Virus record (IMG/VR): IMGVR_UViG_3300030419_000605 | Coordinates: 1 to 29,854 of that record | DNA length: 29,854 nt | DNA from: a virus | Direction: 5' to 3' (one strand) | In this document: positions 13,105 to 20,950 of the stretch, piece after piece | How the letters are laid out: every line of letters begins with the position of its first letter | How positions within the stretch are numbered: the stretch's first letter is position 1 | Notes under the pieces: generated by a model | The model's input: only the letters and a program-made list of their open reading frames with translations | Told to the model about the DNA's origin: nothing | The model's database searches: none | Position numbers and translations under genes: made by a program

Positions 13105-13823
13105 ATTTTGAAAAGATGAATATGCAGATACATAACCTACCAGCAATGGTTATGTTAGAATGTCAATTACCTGAGAAATTAGTTAATGATTTAAACGAAT
13201 ATTTAGATGAGTACAAAGACACAGCCGAAAAGAAATCACTAGCAGGTACATTGGTCGGACAAATACACAGAGGCGAACAACTCTTAATGGACCACACACA
13301 CGAAAAGCTAGAAGATTACTATAAGTTTTTAACAGCTATGGGAGTAACTTATCTTCATGCGTTTGGTAATGTTACTGGTATTCGCCACGAAAATAGAATC
13401 ATAGATATAGATGAACTGTGGTCAGTACATAGTTTTGAAGGTGATTACAACCCAATACACGATCACGGTACTAAAACAATCATGGGCATATCTAGTACTT
13501 GTTGGACTATGGTTCCCGAACAAATAGGAAAGCTAGGTGAAATAGGAACAGGAAAGGCAGAGAACTATAGTCTTTATAATGATTCAGGTGCTTGTGACGG
13601 CTTTATAGCATTTCAATATGGTCGTAACGAGATTATGAATGCAGAAAGATTAAGACCGCCACAATCAATATGTTTACAACCTAAAGTCGGCAGACAATTA
13701 ATGTTTCCTTCGTGGGCGCAACACATGGTCTATCCGTTCTTTGGGGAAGGAGAAAGGCGAACTGTCGCAGCAAACTTGAATTGCTGGGATCAAAATCAAC
13801 AAAAACAAAAGGAAGAAAAATAA
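13095..13823 (+). CDS. 2-oxoglutarate/Fe(II)-dependent oxygenase-like protein
   Basis: 242 residues, with the double-stranded beta-helix pattern of phage 2OG-Fe(II) oxygenases. A first metal motif NPIHDHG has H122-D-H124. A second half has LMFPSWAQHMVYP with H210, followed by an arginine pair (R221/R222) that would hold 2-oxoglutarate. The sequence FPSWxxHxVxP...R is a hallmark of this group. Such enzymes hydroxylate proteins, nucleic acids or small molecules; the substrate here is unknown. It is followed one base later by a peroxiredoxin, so the two are probably translated together. An auxiliary gene, not a virion gene. Confidence 0.8.
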   Translation: MDLDFEKMNMQIHNLPAMVMLECQLPEKLVNDLNEYLDEYKDTAEKKSLAGTLVGQIHRGEQLLMDHTHEKLEDYYKFLTAMGVTYLHAFGNVTGIRHENRIIDIDELWSVHSFEGDYNPIHDHGTKTIMGISSTCWTMVPEQIGKLGEIGTGKAENYSLYNDSGACDGFIAFQYGRNEIMNAERLRPPQSICLQPKVGRQLMFPSWAQHMVYPFFGEGERRTVAANLNCWDQNQQKQKEEK

Positions 13824-13824
13824 A

Positions 13825-14334
13825 ATGCTAACAGTAGGTGATATATTCCCTGACTTTCATCTTGATGGAGTCAACGAGAATAACGAAATGATAAAATATA
13901 ATTTCTCAGACTTAAACAAATGGTCTGTTATATACTTTTATCCTAAAGACTTTACATTTATATGTCCAACTGAGATCGCAGAGATGGATCGATTAGTTGA
14001 CGAGGATGTATTTATTATGGGTGTAAGTGGCGATAACGAGTTCTGTAAACTCAACTGGAAACAAAGTAATTCACTTATAAGCGATATTAGGCATCCGTTG
14101 ATAGCAGATTGTGGTCTTTCACTATCTGAAGACTTAGGTATAATCTCTTTTGAAGAAGGTGTTTGTTTACGCGCAACATTCATTATAGATCCAGAACAAG
14201 TAATACAACACGTATCAGTCAATGCTTTGGATACTGGTCGTAACGTAGACGAGATTATTCGTACACTTAAAGCTTTACAAGCTGGAGGACTAACAGGATG
14301 CTCTTGGCAAGAAGGAGATGAGTTTGTTGCTTAA
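13825..14334 (+). CDS. AhpC-type 2-Cys peroxiredoxin
   Basis: 169 residues that line up over their full length with bacterial AhpC/TSA peroxiredoxins, which reduce hydrogen peroxide and organic peroxides. The active site DFTFICPTE carries peroxidatic C47 with T44. R116 in CLRATFIID is the conserved arginine. The C-terminal LTGCSWQEGD carries C159, the likely resolving cysteine; the family often has another nearby. Extra cysteines are C74, C96 and C114. It is complete and intact. It sits in a small auxiliary cassette between the 2OG oxygenase and a lipoprotein gene, ahead of the packaging genes. The enzyme call is firm; a role in defending the infected cell against oxidative stress is inferred. 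Confidence 0.93.
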   Translation: MLTVGDIFPDFHLDGVNENNEMIKYNFSDLNKWSVIYFYPKDFTFICPTEIAEMDRLVDEDVFIMGVSGDNEFCKLNWKQSNSLISDIRHPLIADCGLSLSEDLGIISFEEGVCLRATFIIDPEQVIQHVSVNALDTGRNVDEIIRTLKALQAGGLTGCSWQEGDEFVA

Positions 14335-14584
14335 TAACATAAAGTATATAATACCTGTAGCAGTGTTATGTTCTACTGGTTGTAGTTCAATAATAAATAC
14401 AGAAGAACCAAAGAGCGTAAGATCACAGGCACAATGGTATTGTCTTAACAGAGTTTTTGATTACGAAACTAATTGTAATTGTGATTTATATCCTAGAGGT
14501 GTTACAAAAGAAAGATATTGTGATACTTGGGCAAATTTAACAGCACAAGGACATAACGTGGAATTAGAGATTCCAGCAAGATAG
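14318..14584 (+). CDS. Predicted small lipoprotein, 88 aa
   Basis: The N-terminus is a signal peptide (IKYIIPVAVL) ending in a lipobox-like STGC, with the cysteine near residue 22. The mature part has four more cysteines (YCLNRVF, NCNCDLYPRG, YCDTW), possibly two disulphides. It overlaps the peroxiredoxin by 17 bases. It would be anchored to a membrane facing the periplasm. Exclusion of superinfecting phage or a spanin-like role are possible; neither is shown. Confidence 0.65.
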   Translation: MSLLLNNIKYIIPVAVLCSTGCSSIINTEEPKSVRSQAQWYCLNRVFDYETNCNCDLYPRGVTKERYCDTWANLTAQGHNVELEIPAR

Positions 14585-14703
14585 ATTTATTGGATATAAG
14601 ATATAAATTAATTTTATTTATCTTTTTCTATTATCTTACTATATTAATAAAGGATATTAGAAATTGGTATGTATTTAACCACTAAACTTGGAGAAATAAA
14701 AAA

Positions 14704-14907
14704 ATGGAAGAAGTAAAAAGAAACTATTGGTATTTAGGTATAAACGAAGAGTTTATGAATAGGTTTCTAGGTATTGAAACTACTAAGGTTCGAGCTAGAA
14801 ATGCAAAAGGACATTTTGTAAAAGATGATCCCAAAACAAAAAAGAACGAAGCCTATAAAACCGTAAGAAAACCAACTAGAAAAGTTAAAGCAAAAAAAGC
14901 TAAATGA
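14704..14907 (+). CDS. Small basic protein, 67 aa
   Basis: An N-terminal part (NYWYLGINEEFMNRFLGIET) is followed by a lysine/arginine-rich tail ending RKVKAKKAK, consistent with DNA or RNA binding. GGAGAAAT precedes the start. The 119 bp upstream (14585-14703) hold only AT-rich sequence with a weak AGATA/TATCT dyad followed by T residues. Not recognised. Confidence 0.65.
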   Translation: MEEVKRNYWYLGINEEFMNRFLGIETTKVRARNAKGHFVKDDPKTKKNEAYKTVRKPTRKVKAKKAK

Positions 14908-15068
14908 CAAAGATTTGGCGCAAACAAGAGTGGGAGCGACAATTAGAAGAGAATCCTGATGAATGTATTAGGATCTCTCCTGATTTAGTAATCAATAAAA
15001 GCAATAAACAAAAAGATAAAGATGAACAACAACGAAAACGAAAAGAGCTTACTACAAAAGACGATTGA
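14904..15068 (+). CDS. Small charged protein, 54 aa
   Basis: MTKIWRKQEWERQLEENPDE..., ending in a lysine/glutamine-rich helix. Starts at ATGA overlapping the previous stop. The next gene starts inside it, 47 bases before its end. Not recognised. Confidence 0.55.
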   Translation: MTKIWRKQEWERQLEENPDECIRISPDLVINKSNKQKDKDEQQRKRKELTTKDD

Positions 15069-15330
15069 TTTAAAAAGACGAACAAGTTCTACTATTCCTT
15101 TTGGTTATAAACTATCTTCTAAAGATTCTAAATATATGGAACCTATCGAAGATGAGTTAGAAGCACTCGAAGCTGTCGAAGGAATGATTATTAACGAAGA
15201 AATATCACTACGAGATGGTTGTTATTGGTTAGAGAATCATACAGGTCGTAGTATAACACCTATGGGTTTAAAGAAAATTATAGATAAAAAGTATGGCACA
15301 AGAAACGAAAGATTGGGATTTACATCCTGA
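15022..15330 (+). CDS. Recombinase-domain-like helix-turn-helix protein, 102 aa
   Basis: Residues 24-92 (IPFGYKLS, then EDELEALEAVEGMI, EEISLRDGCYWLENHTGRSI and TPMGLKKIIDKKYG) follow the layout of the linker/DNA-binding domain (PF07508-like) found after the catalytic domain of large serine recombinases. There is no resolvase catalytic domain. Its stop overlaps the start of terL by 38 bases. It may act with terminase in DNA recognition, or be a regulator; the similarity is by eye only. Confidence 0.6.
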   Translation: MNNNENEKSLLQKTIDLKRRTSSTIPFGYKLSSKDSKYMEPIEDELEALEAVEGMIINEEISLRDGCYWLENHTGRSITPMGLKKIIDKKYGTRNERLGFTS

Positions 15331-16996
15331 GAAATATCTAACTGAAGAAGATGGAGTTACTTTTAAATTAACTAAAGCAGGATTGCCACGTAAGAAAGGC
15401 GGTAGACCTAAAGGTAAAACATCTAATTATAATTATTCGTCATCTACTAAAGCTAAGATGAATGCTAGACGTTCTGTTAGTAAAAAGAAAAAAAGAATTA
15501 AACAACTTCAGAATCAGATAAAATCACACAAGACTCACTTAAAAAAACAAAAAGAAGTTTTAAATAAACTCGATAATAAAACAGACAATCAAGTTGTACT
15601 TGACACGGATTTAGAAGCCCTTAACCCAAGTACACAAGCACACATTCAACACAATCCCGAAGAATCCGTAGTCTTTCATCCTAATGACGGACCACAGACT
15701 GAGTTCCTTGCAGCCGGAGAAAAAGATGTACTCTACGGTGGTGCAGCAGGTGGTGGTAAGTCTTATGCTATGTTAGTTGATCCGTTACGATACGCTCATA
15801 AGGCTGCTCATCGTGCTTTGATTTTAAGAAGATCTATGCCTGAGTTAAGAGAATTGATTGATAAATCTCGTGAACTTTATCCTAAAGCATTTCCGGGCTG
15901 TAAGTTTCGTGAAGTTGAAAAGCTATGGAACTTTCCAAGCGGTGCTAAGATAGAGTTTGGATTCCTAGAAAAAGACGCAGATGTTTATCGCTATCAAGGA
16001 CAAGCATACAGTTGGATAGGCTTTGATGAAATAACTCATTTACCTACAGAGTTCGGTTGGAACTATCTTGCTTCAAGGTTAAGAACAACAGATCCTGAAA
16101 TAGAAACTTATCTTCGCTGTACTGCAAACCCCGGTGGTGTTGGCGCACATTGGGTTAAAAAAAGATATGTAGAGGTAGCAGAACCTAATAAATCTTTTAT
16201 AGGAAAAGACGGACTATCTCGTAAATTTATACCAGCAAAGCTAGATGATAATCCTTATCTTGCTAAAGACGGAAGATACGAGCAAATGCTTAAAGCACTT
16301 CCGCCTATACAGCGAAGACAACTTCTTGAGGGTAATTGGGATGTAGCTGAAGGCGCTGCCTTTGTTGAATTTGATCCAACCGTTCACGTAATCCCTCCTT
16401 TTATTCTTCCTGTAGTGTGGGAAAGAGTTAAAGGAATAGATTATGGGTACTCATCTGAGAGTTGTTGCCTATGGGGAGCAGTAGATAGAGCAGACGGAAC
16501 TTTAATAATTTATAGAGAATTATACAAAAAAAACTTGACAGGTCTTGATTTAGGTCGTATAATAACAGAAATGGAAGTAGAAGATCCGTTTTCTGTCCAA
16601 GGAGTATTAGATACTGCAGCTTGGGCAAGAACAGGAACAACTGGACCTACTGTTGGAGAGACACTACAACAACTAGGTCACAAGCTCAGAAGAGCAGATA
16701 AAAATAGAATACAAGGTAAAATCCAAATTCACGAGTACTTGAAAGTTCAGAATAATGGGAATCGACCTAAACTACAAATATTTAATACTTGTCCTAATTT
16801 GATTCGAGAACTACAAAGCATTCCATTGAGTAAGACTAAACCTGAAGACGTAGACACGAATGCATCAGATCATGCATACGATGCGCTACGTTATTTAATA
16901 ATGAGTAGACCGCGCATAAACGATCCAATACAGCGCATAAGAGAATTAAAAAAGGAATCAATATATAATCCATCAGATCCAGATTTCGGATATTAA
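15293..16996 (+). CDS. terL: Terminase large subunit
   Basis: 567 residues, the packaging motor. The N-terminal 130 residues are a basic extension with a lysine-rich coiled coil (KKKKRIKQLQNQIKSHK). The ATPase has Walker A GGAAGGGKS at 149-157 and Walker B IGFDEITH with D245/E246, followed by the coupling motif around TANPGG (278-282). The RNase H-like nuclease has D383 in GIDYG, D440 in GVLDTAAW and D526 in SDHAYDALRY. All catalytic residues are present. It drives DNA through the portal encoded next door and cuts concatemers. Its N-terminal 38 bases overlap the upstream small gene, and a perfect promoter lies inside its nuclease domain. Confidence 0.96.
   Translation: MAQETKDWDLHPEKYLTEEDGVTFKLTKAGLPRKKGGRPKGKTSNYNYSSSTKAKMNARRSVSKKKKRIKQLQNQIKSHKTHLKKQKEVLNKLDNKTDNQVVLDTDLEALNPSTQAHIQHNPEESVVFHPNDGPQTEFLAAGEKDVLYGGAAGGGKSYAMLVDPLRYAHKAAHRALILRRSMPELRELIDKSRELYPKAFPGCKFREVEKLWNFPSGAKIEFGFLEKDADVYRYQGQAYSWIGFDEITHLPTEFGWNYLASRLRTTDPEIETYLRCTANPGGVGAHWVKKRYVEVAEPNKSFIGKDGLSRKFIPAKLDDNPYLAKDGRYEQMLKALPPIQRRQLLEGNWDVAEGAAFVEFDPTVHVIPPFILPVVWERVKGIDYGYSSESCCLWGAVDRADGTLIIYRELYKKNLTGLDLGRIITEMEVEDPFSVQGVLDTAAWARTGTTGPTVGETLQQLGHKLRRADKNRIQGKIQIHEYLKVQNNGNRPKLQIFNTCPNLIRELQSIPLSKTKPEDVDTNASDHAYDALRYLIMSRPRINDPIQRIRELKKESIYNPSDPDFGY
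16535..16563 (+). promoter_or_regulatory. Consensus sigma70 promoter inside terL
   Basis: TTGACA at 16535-16540, a 17-bp spacer and TATAAT at 16558-16563, in the terL codons for KNLTGLDLGRII. The expected start is near 16570. It would raise expression of portal, scaffold, capsid and tail genes independently of the terminase. Confidence 0.82.
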
Positions 16997-17002
16997 AACA
17001 AC

Positions 17003-19183
17003 ATGGCAGATAACGAAAATACATTTATAGATAACTCAGATAATCTTTTCTTTGAAGATATTGAAGGAGAAGAAGGAAAGAAGTTAGTATTAGGAGAGGA
17101 CCAACAACTTAATTTAGTAGGAATTATACAAGGTCGTTTTTCAGATGCAGAAACTTCAAGGATTCCTCACGAAGGTAGATGGCTTAAAGCTTACAGAAAT
17201 TATAGAGGCTTATACGATAAAAGTATAAAATTCAGAGAATCTGAAAAATCTAAAGTCTTTGTAAAAATTACTAAAACTAAAGTATTAGCATCTTTTGGAC
17301 AATTAGTAGATGTAATCTTTGGTACAGGTAAGTTTCCAATTGGTGTTCGAGAAACTAAAATGCCAGAAGGTGTTGCTGAGTTTGCACACCTAGACACACA
17401 GAATCCAACTCCTAGTATTGAAACAAGTGTACCAGATCAAGAAGAAATAGAAATTGAAAATCCTTTTGATGTAGGATACGAAGGAGATGGTAAAACTTTA
17501 AAAGCTGGCGCAACTTTCAGCAACGGAAAGTTTTTATTAGAAGAAGAAGCTAGTGAAGTTCTTAGTGCTGGTACTAGCCCAATGCCTCAAGAGATTGAAA
17601 TTAAACCTGCGCAGATGGCAGCAAGACGCATGGAAAAGTTAATACATGATCAAATCGAAGAATCTAAGGGATCTTCTGAAATAAGAAACGCTTTGCTTGA
17701 ATCTGCACTACTCGGAACAGGAGTTGTTAAAGGTCCTTTTAATTTTAATAAAACTCTTAGTCGTTGGGATGAAGGAGAAGACGGTGAAAGAACTTATGCT
17801 CCTGTAGATGTTAGAGTACCTAGAATTGAGTTTGTAAGTTGCTGGGATTTTTTCCCTGATCCTGCAGCAACAAATATAGAAGAGTGTGAGTACGTCTTTC
17901 ATAGACATAAATTAAACAAAAGCCAACTAAGAGCTTTACGTAAAATGCCTTACTTTGATAGTGATGCTATACGAGAATGTTTAATGATGGGAGCTAACTA
18001 CGAAGATAAGTATTATGATATACAATTAAAAGACGATGAAAATAATTCTTCAAGAAACGCAGAAAAATATGAAGTATTAGAATATTGGGGAATAATGGAT
18101 GCTGAATATCTACGACAAGCAGAAGTAGATGTTCCAGATAGTATAGATGATTTAGATGAGGTTCAAGTTAATGCTTGGATATGTAACGGTAAACTTCTTC
18201 GTATAGTTATAAATCCTTTTACTCCGCATAGATTACCTTACCATTCGTTTCCGTATGAGCGTAATCCTTACAGTTTCTTTGGTATAGGTGTAGCTGAGAA
18301 TATGGATGATGCGCAACAGATAATGAACGGTCATGCTCGTATGGCTATAGATAATCTTGCATTAGCTGGCTCTTTAGTATTTGACGTAGATGAGTCAGCA
18401 CTTGTAGGTGGTCAGTCAATGGAAATATATCCGGGCAAGATTTTTAGAAGACAAGCTGGGATGCCCGGTCAAGCAGTACATGGTTTGAAGTTTCCTAATA
18501 CTTCACAAGAGAATATGATGATGTTTGATAAGTTTAGACAACTTGCAGACGAACAAACAGGGATACCTAGTTACTCACACGGACAAACAGGTGTGCAAAG
18601 TATGACAAGAACAGCTTCTGGTATGTCAATGCTACTAGGTGCAGCAAGTTTAAATATTAAAACTGTTGTAAAGAATTTAGATGATTTTCTACTGAAGCCT
18701 TTAGGTGAAGCATACTTCCAATGGAATATGCAATTCATGGAAGGTAAGCTAGGAATCGAGGGAGATTTAGAAGTAAACGCTATGGGAACAAATAGCTTGA
18801 TGCAGAAAGAAGTACGAAGTCAGAGACTTACTACATTCTTACAAACTGCTCAAAGTCCTGCTATTGCTCCTTTTGTTAAGATTTCTAAATTAGTAAGTGA
18901 ACTAGCCTATAGTTTGGATCTTGATCCCGATGAAATACTCAATGATCCAGAGGAAGCAGCTATTATGGCACAAATAATAGGAATGCAACAAAATGTTGGA
19001 CAAGGAACTGGCAACGAAGCTTCTCCCACTGGTGAACAACCGAATAACATGGGAGGCGCTGAAGGAACACCTGAACAACCGCAAGAACTTGGAGCTACAG
19101 GCACTGGCGGTGGCAACATCGGAATCGGAAATGTACCGCAAGCAGGGGAAGATAGCTTCTCTGGCACTGTTGGAACAGCTTAA
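17003..19183 (+). CDS. Portal protein
   Basis: 726 residues, placed between terL and scaffold/capsid, with the length and composition of podovirus portal proteins. These form the dodecameric ring at the head vertex through which DNA enters. Segments typical of portals are visible, such as WDFFPDPAATNIEECEYV, the crown/stem-like helix region around ENMDDAQQIMNGHARM and a QTGIPSYSHGQTG motif. The last 60 residues are a glycine/proline/glutamine-rich, apparently disordered tail. The DNA of that tail also encodes another protein in a second frame (18993-19229), which explains its unusual composition and higher G+C. The ribosome binding site before ATG is poor. Confidence 0.9.
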   Translation: MADNENTFIDNSDNLFFEDIEGEEGKKLVLGEDQQLNLVGIIQGRFSDAETSRIPHEGRWLKAYRNYRGLYDKSIKFRESEKSKVFVKITKTKVLASFGQLVDVIFGTGKFPIGVRETKMPEGVAEFAHLDTQNPTPSIETSVPDQEEIEIENPFDVGYEGDGKTLKAGATFSNGKFLLEEEASEVLSAGTSPMPQEIEIKPAQMAARRMEKLIHDQIEESKGSSEIRNALLESALLGTGVVKGPFNFNKTLSRWDEGEDGERTYAPVDVRVPRIEFVSCWDFFPDPAATNIEECEYVFHRHKLNKSQLRALRKMPYFDSDAIRECLMMGANYEDKYYDIQLKDDENNSSRNAEKYEVLEYWGIMDAEYLRQAEVDVPDSIDDLDEVQVNAWICNGKLLRIVINPFTPHRLPYHSFPYERNPYSFFGIGVAENMDDAQQIMNGHARMAIDNLALAGSLVFDVDESALVGGQSMEIYPGKIFRRQAGMPGQAVHGLKFPNTSQENMMMFDKFRQLADEQTGIPSYSHGQTGVQSMTRTASGMSMLLGAASLNIKTVVKNLDDFLLKPLGEAYFQWNMQFMEGKLGIEGDLEVNAMGTNSLMQKEVRSQRLTTFLQTAQSPAIAPFVKISKLVSELAYSLDLDPDEILNDPEEAAIMAQIIGMQQNVGQGTGNEASPTGEQPNNMGGAEGTPEQPQELGATGTGGGNIGIGNVPQAGEDSFSGTVGTA

Positions 19184-19229
19184 AGATCAAGTAGACGAGG
19201 CACTTAATAGAGGAGAAGAGAATGCCTAA
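18993..19229 (+). CDS. Overprinted helical protein, 78 aa, overlapping the portal gene
   Basis: This frame shares 191 bases with the 3' end of the portal gene in another frame and continues 46 bases beyond it, ending 8 bases inside the next gene. The product looks like a real small protein: ITWEALKEHLNNRKNLELQA, then a segment ESEMYRKQGKIASLALLEQL and a helical end. A MYRxQGxIAxLxxL segment of this type occurs, as I recall, in small proteins near podovirus portals. The portal frame over the same DNA is low-complexity, so this frame is probably the constrained one. CTG leucine codons abound here, unlike in the rest of the phage, because of the overlap. Confidence 0.65.
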   Translation: MLDKELATKLLPLVNNRITWEALKEHLNNRKNLELQALAVATSESEMYRKQGKIASLALLEQLKDQVDEALNRGEENA

Positions 19230-19851
19230 ACTAGACGGAAAAGAATATGAATATACCGAAGAGGGTATAGAACAGTACGAAGAAGATAAAATGAAAGATC
19301 AAATGAATGATCTTATTCCTATGGAAGAAGAACAAGAAATGGTTCCAGACGAACAAATGGAAGACGAATATACAGATTTTATAATTGGTGAGTCTTTGAC
19401 TCCCGAAGACGAAGAATATTTGCTGACTGCACTTGAACAAGATGATCGACTAAGTATGATCTTCGACCAAGTAGTAGAAACAGCATCCGAATTTTCAGGC
19501 TCTGGTCCTGTCGAAGGACCGGGGAGTGAGATGTCCGATTCGATACCTGCAAGGTTATCGGATGGGGAATTTGTTATGACAGCAAAAGCAGCTAATAAGA
19601 TTGGTCCTGATACCCTTCAAGGCATGATGGAACAAGCTGAAATAGAAGCTGATATAGATGATGTCAAACGACAAATAAAACAAGCTGGTGGATCTGTTGA
19701 AATAGAGGAAGAAGAACAAAGAAAAAAAGAAATAGTTGATTCTACTTTATCTGGAAACAAAAGCGTGGTAATACCCGAATCTGTTACAGATAAAAAAATA
19801 AAAGAATCTATGCTTTTTTTGAATCCTAGAAACAGTCTATTCGCTAGTTAA
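19222..19851 (+). CDS. Acidic virion-associated protein, 209 aa
   Basis: Function not known. Very acidic N-terminal half. A central glycine-rich piece (SGSGPVEGPGSEMSDS) leads into IPARLSDGEFVMTAKAANKIG, a motif I recall from proteins encoded near portal genes of marine and other phages. The rest is a charged helix (AEIEADIDDVKRQIKQAGG). AGGAGAAG precedes the start. Between portal and scaffold, it is probably a head-assembly or structural protein. Confidence 0.7.
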   Translation: MPKLDGKEYEYTEEGIEQYEEDKMKDQMNDLIPMEEEQEMVPDEQMEDEYTDFIIGESLTPEDEEYLLTALEQDDRLSMIFDQVVETASEFSGSGPVEGPGSEMSDSIPARLSDGEFVMTAKAANKIGPDTLQGMMEQAEIEADIDDVKRQIKQAGGSVEIEEEEQRKKEIVDSTLSGNKSVVIPESVTDKKIKESMLFLNPRNSLFAS

Positions 19852-19861
19852 TAATCGTAGA

Positions 19862-19997
19862 GCCACCTGTTCTAGTCAAACAGCCCTCTACATAATAACT
19901 TTAAAAAAGTAAAAATACCTTTTGATGCCACCTTACTTAGGCAAGCACTTATAAAGAAGACGTTCTTGGAATAAGCCACCTTCGGTATAGTAAGCAC
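19862..19997 (+). repeat. Degenerate repeats in the leader of the scaffold-capsid operon
   Basis: GCCACCT occurs at 19862, 19927 and 19975. The last two are part of a longer pattern, GCCACCTT followed 16-17 bp on by AAGCAC. The first can form CTGTT/AACAG and the second TGCC/GGCA hairpins. This 163-bp stretch (19852-20014) is the longest untranslated leader among the late genes and precedes a strong AAGGAAGGAG site. A regulatory leader for scaffold/capsid mRNA is likely; no consensus promoter is seen. Confidence 0.4.
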
Positions 19998-20014
19998 AAA
20001 GGAAGGAGAGTAAA

Positions 20015-20917
20015 ATGACTGAAAATGAAAATGTAGCTTCTACAGAAGAAGCACAAAACGAACCAGTACCTAATCCGTACAACGCGAGAAAATCGTGGCA
20101 TACGGAAGATGTTATGCCTAAAGAAGGTTTGACTGCTGAAAGTTTATTTGTTGCACCTCAAGAAACTAAACAAGTTGAAGAAGGCGACCAACAAGTAGAA
20201 GAACAAGAACCAGCAGAAAAAGTTAAACCTTATTCACAGCCTAACTATAAAAAAAGGTACGATGACTTGAAAAAGCATTACGATAATAAGCTTAACGAGT
20301 TCAGAGCAAGAGAGCAAGAACTCATAAATGAAGCAACTGCTTCACGACCTGAGTACCAAGCTCCTAAAACTGTTGAAGAACTTGAACAATTTAAAGCACA
20401 ATATCCTGATGTCTATGATGTGGTTGAAACTGTTTCACACTTACAAAGTGAAGCCAAAGTCGAAGAATTAAATTCTAAGATTGCGTCTTTACAAGAAAGA
20501 GAATCAGCAGCCTTGCGAAAAGAAGCAGAAGCAGAATTGCTTAATGCGCATCCTGATTTTGTAGATATTCGAGAGAGTGATGAATTTCATCAGTGGGCAG
20601 AATCTCAACCAGAAGATATTCAAGCATGGGTTTATAATAATCCTAATAATGTTCGTTTAGCAAGTCGAGCAATTGACTTATTCAAACAAGATATGGGATT
20701 AGCTTCTAATAAGAAGAAACAGACTTCTAATAAGTCTAACAGGAGTTCAAGCTCAAAGGCTGCGGACATGGTATCTACAAAGACTACAACGATAGATGCT
20801 ACGTCTGAGCCTAAAATTTGGACCCAAGAGGAGATCGCAGCACTCCCTATGGATGAGTTTGATCGGCTCGAATCAGAGATCGATAAAGCTCTTGAAGAAG
20901 GAAGAGTGCGTGATTAA
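20015..20917 (+). CDS. Capsid assembly (scaffolding) protein
   Basis: 300 residues, hydrophilic and acidic, directly before the major capsid gene. It has a disordered Glu/Gln-rich N-terminus (EEGDQQVEEQEPAEK) and long coiled-coil helices (YDDLKKHYDNKLNEFRAREQ; KVEELNSKIASLQERESAAL). A Ser/Lys linker (KKKQTSNKSNRSSSSKA) and a C-terminal helical part (IAALPMDEFDRLESEIDKAL) follow. The C-terminal helix is where scaffolds of this type usually bind coat. Composition and position identify it; there is no catalytic motif. Very strong ribosome binding site (AAGGAAGGAG). Confidence 0.85.
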   Translation: MTENENVASTEEAQNEPVPNPYNARKSWHTEDVMPKEGLTAESLFVAPQETKQVEEGDQQVEEQEPAEKVKPYSQPNYKKRYDDLKKHYDNKLNEFRAREQELINEATASRPEYQAPKTVEELEQFKAQYPDVYDVVETVSHLQSEAKVEELNSKIASLQERESAALRKEAEAELLNAHPDFVDIRESDEFHQWAESQPEDIQAWVYNNPNNVRLASRAIDLFKQDMGLASNKKKQTSNKSNRSSSSKAADMVSTKTTTIDATSEPKIWTQEEIAALPMDEFDRLESEIDKALEEGRVRD

Positions 20918-20950
20918 AAAGTAACTATTAACATTTAAAGGTGACTTAAA

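Noticed and set aside
14590-14630. AT-only dyad followed by T residues after the lipoprotein gene, terminator-like
   Set aside because: Stem consists almost wholly of A-T pairs with a bulge, too weak to call in such AT-rich DNA; mentioned only under the next gene.
15600-15628. TTGACA in terL as another internal promoter
   Set aside because: The -10 position reads AACCCA; no match.
18907-19167. 86-codon minus-strand Pro/Cys/Ser-rich frame opposite the portal tail
   Set aside because: Explained as a shadow of the portal tail and the overprinted plus-strand gene. No promoter or ribosome binding site, and minus-strand genes are absent from this half.
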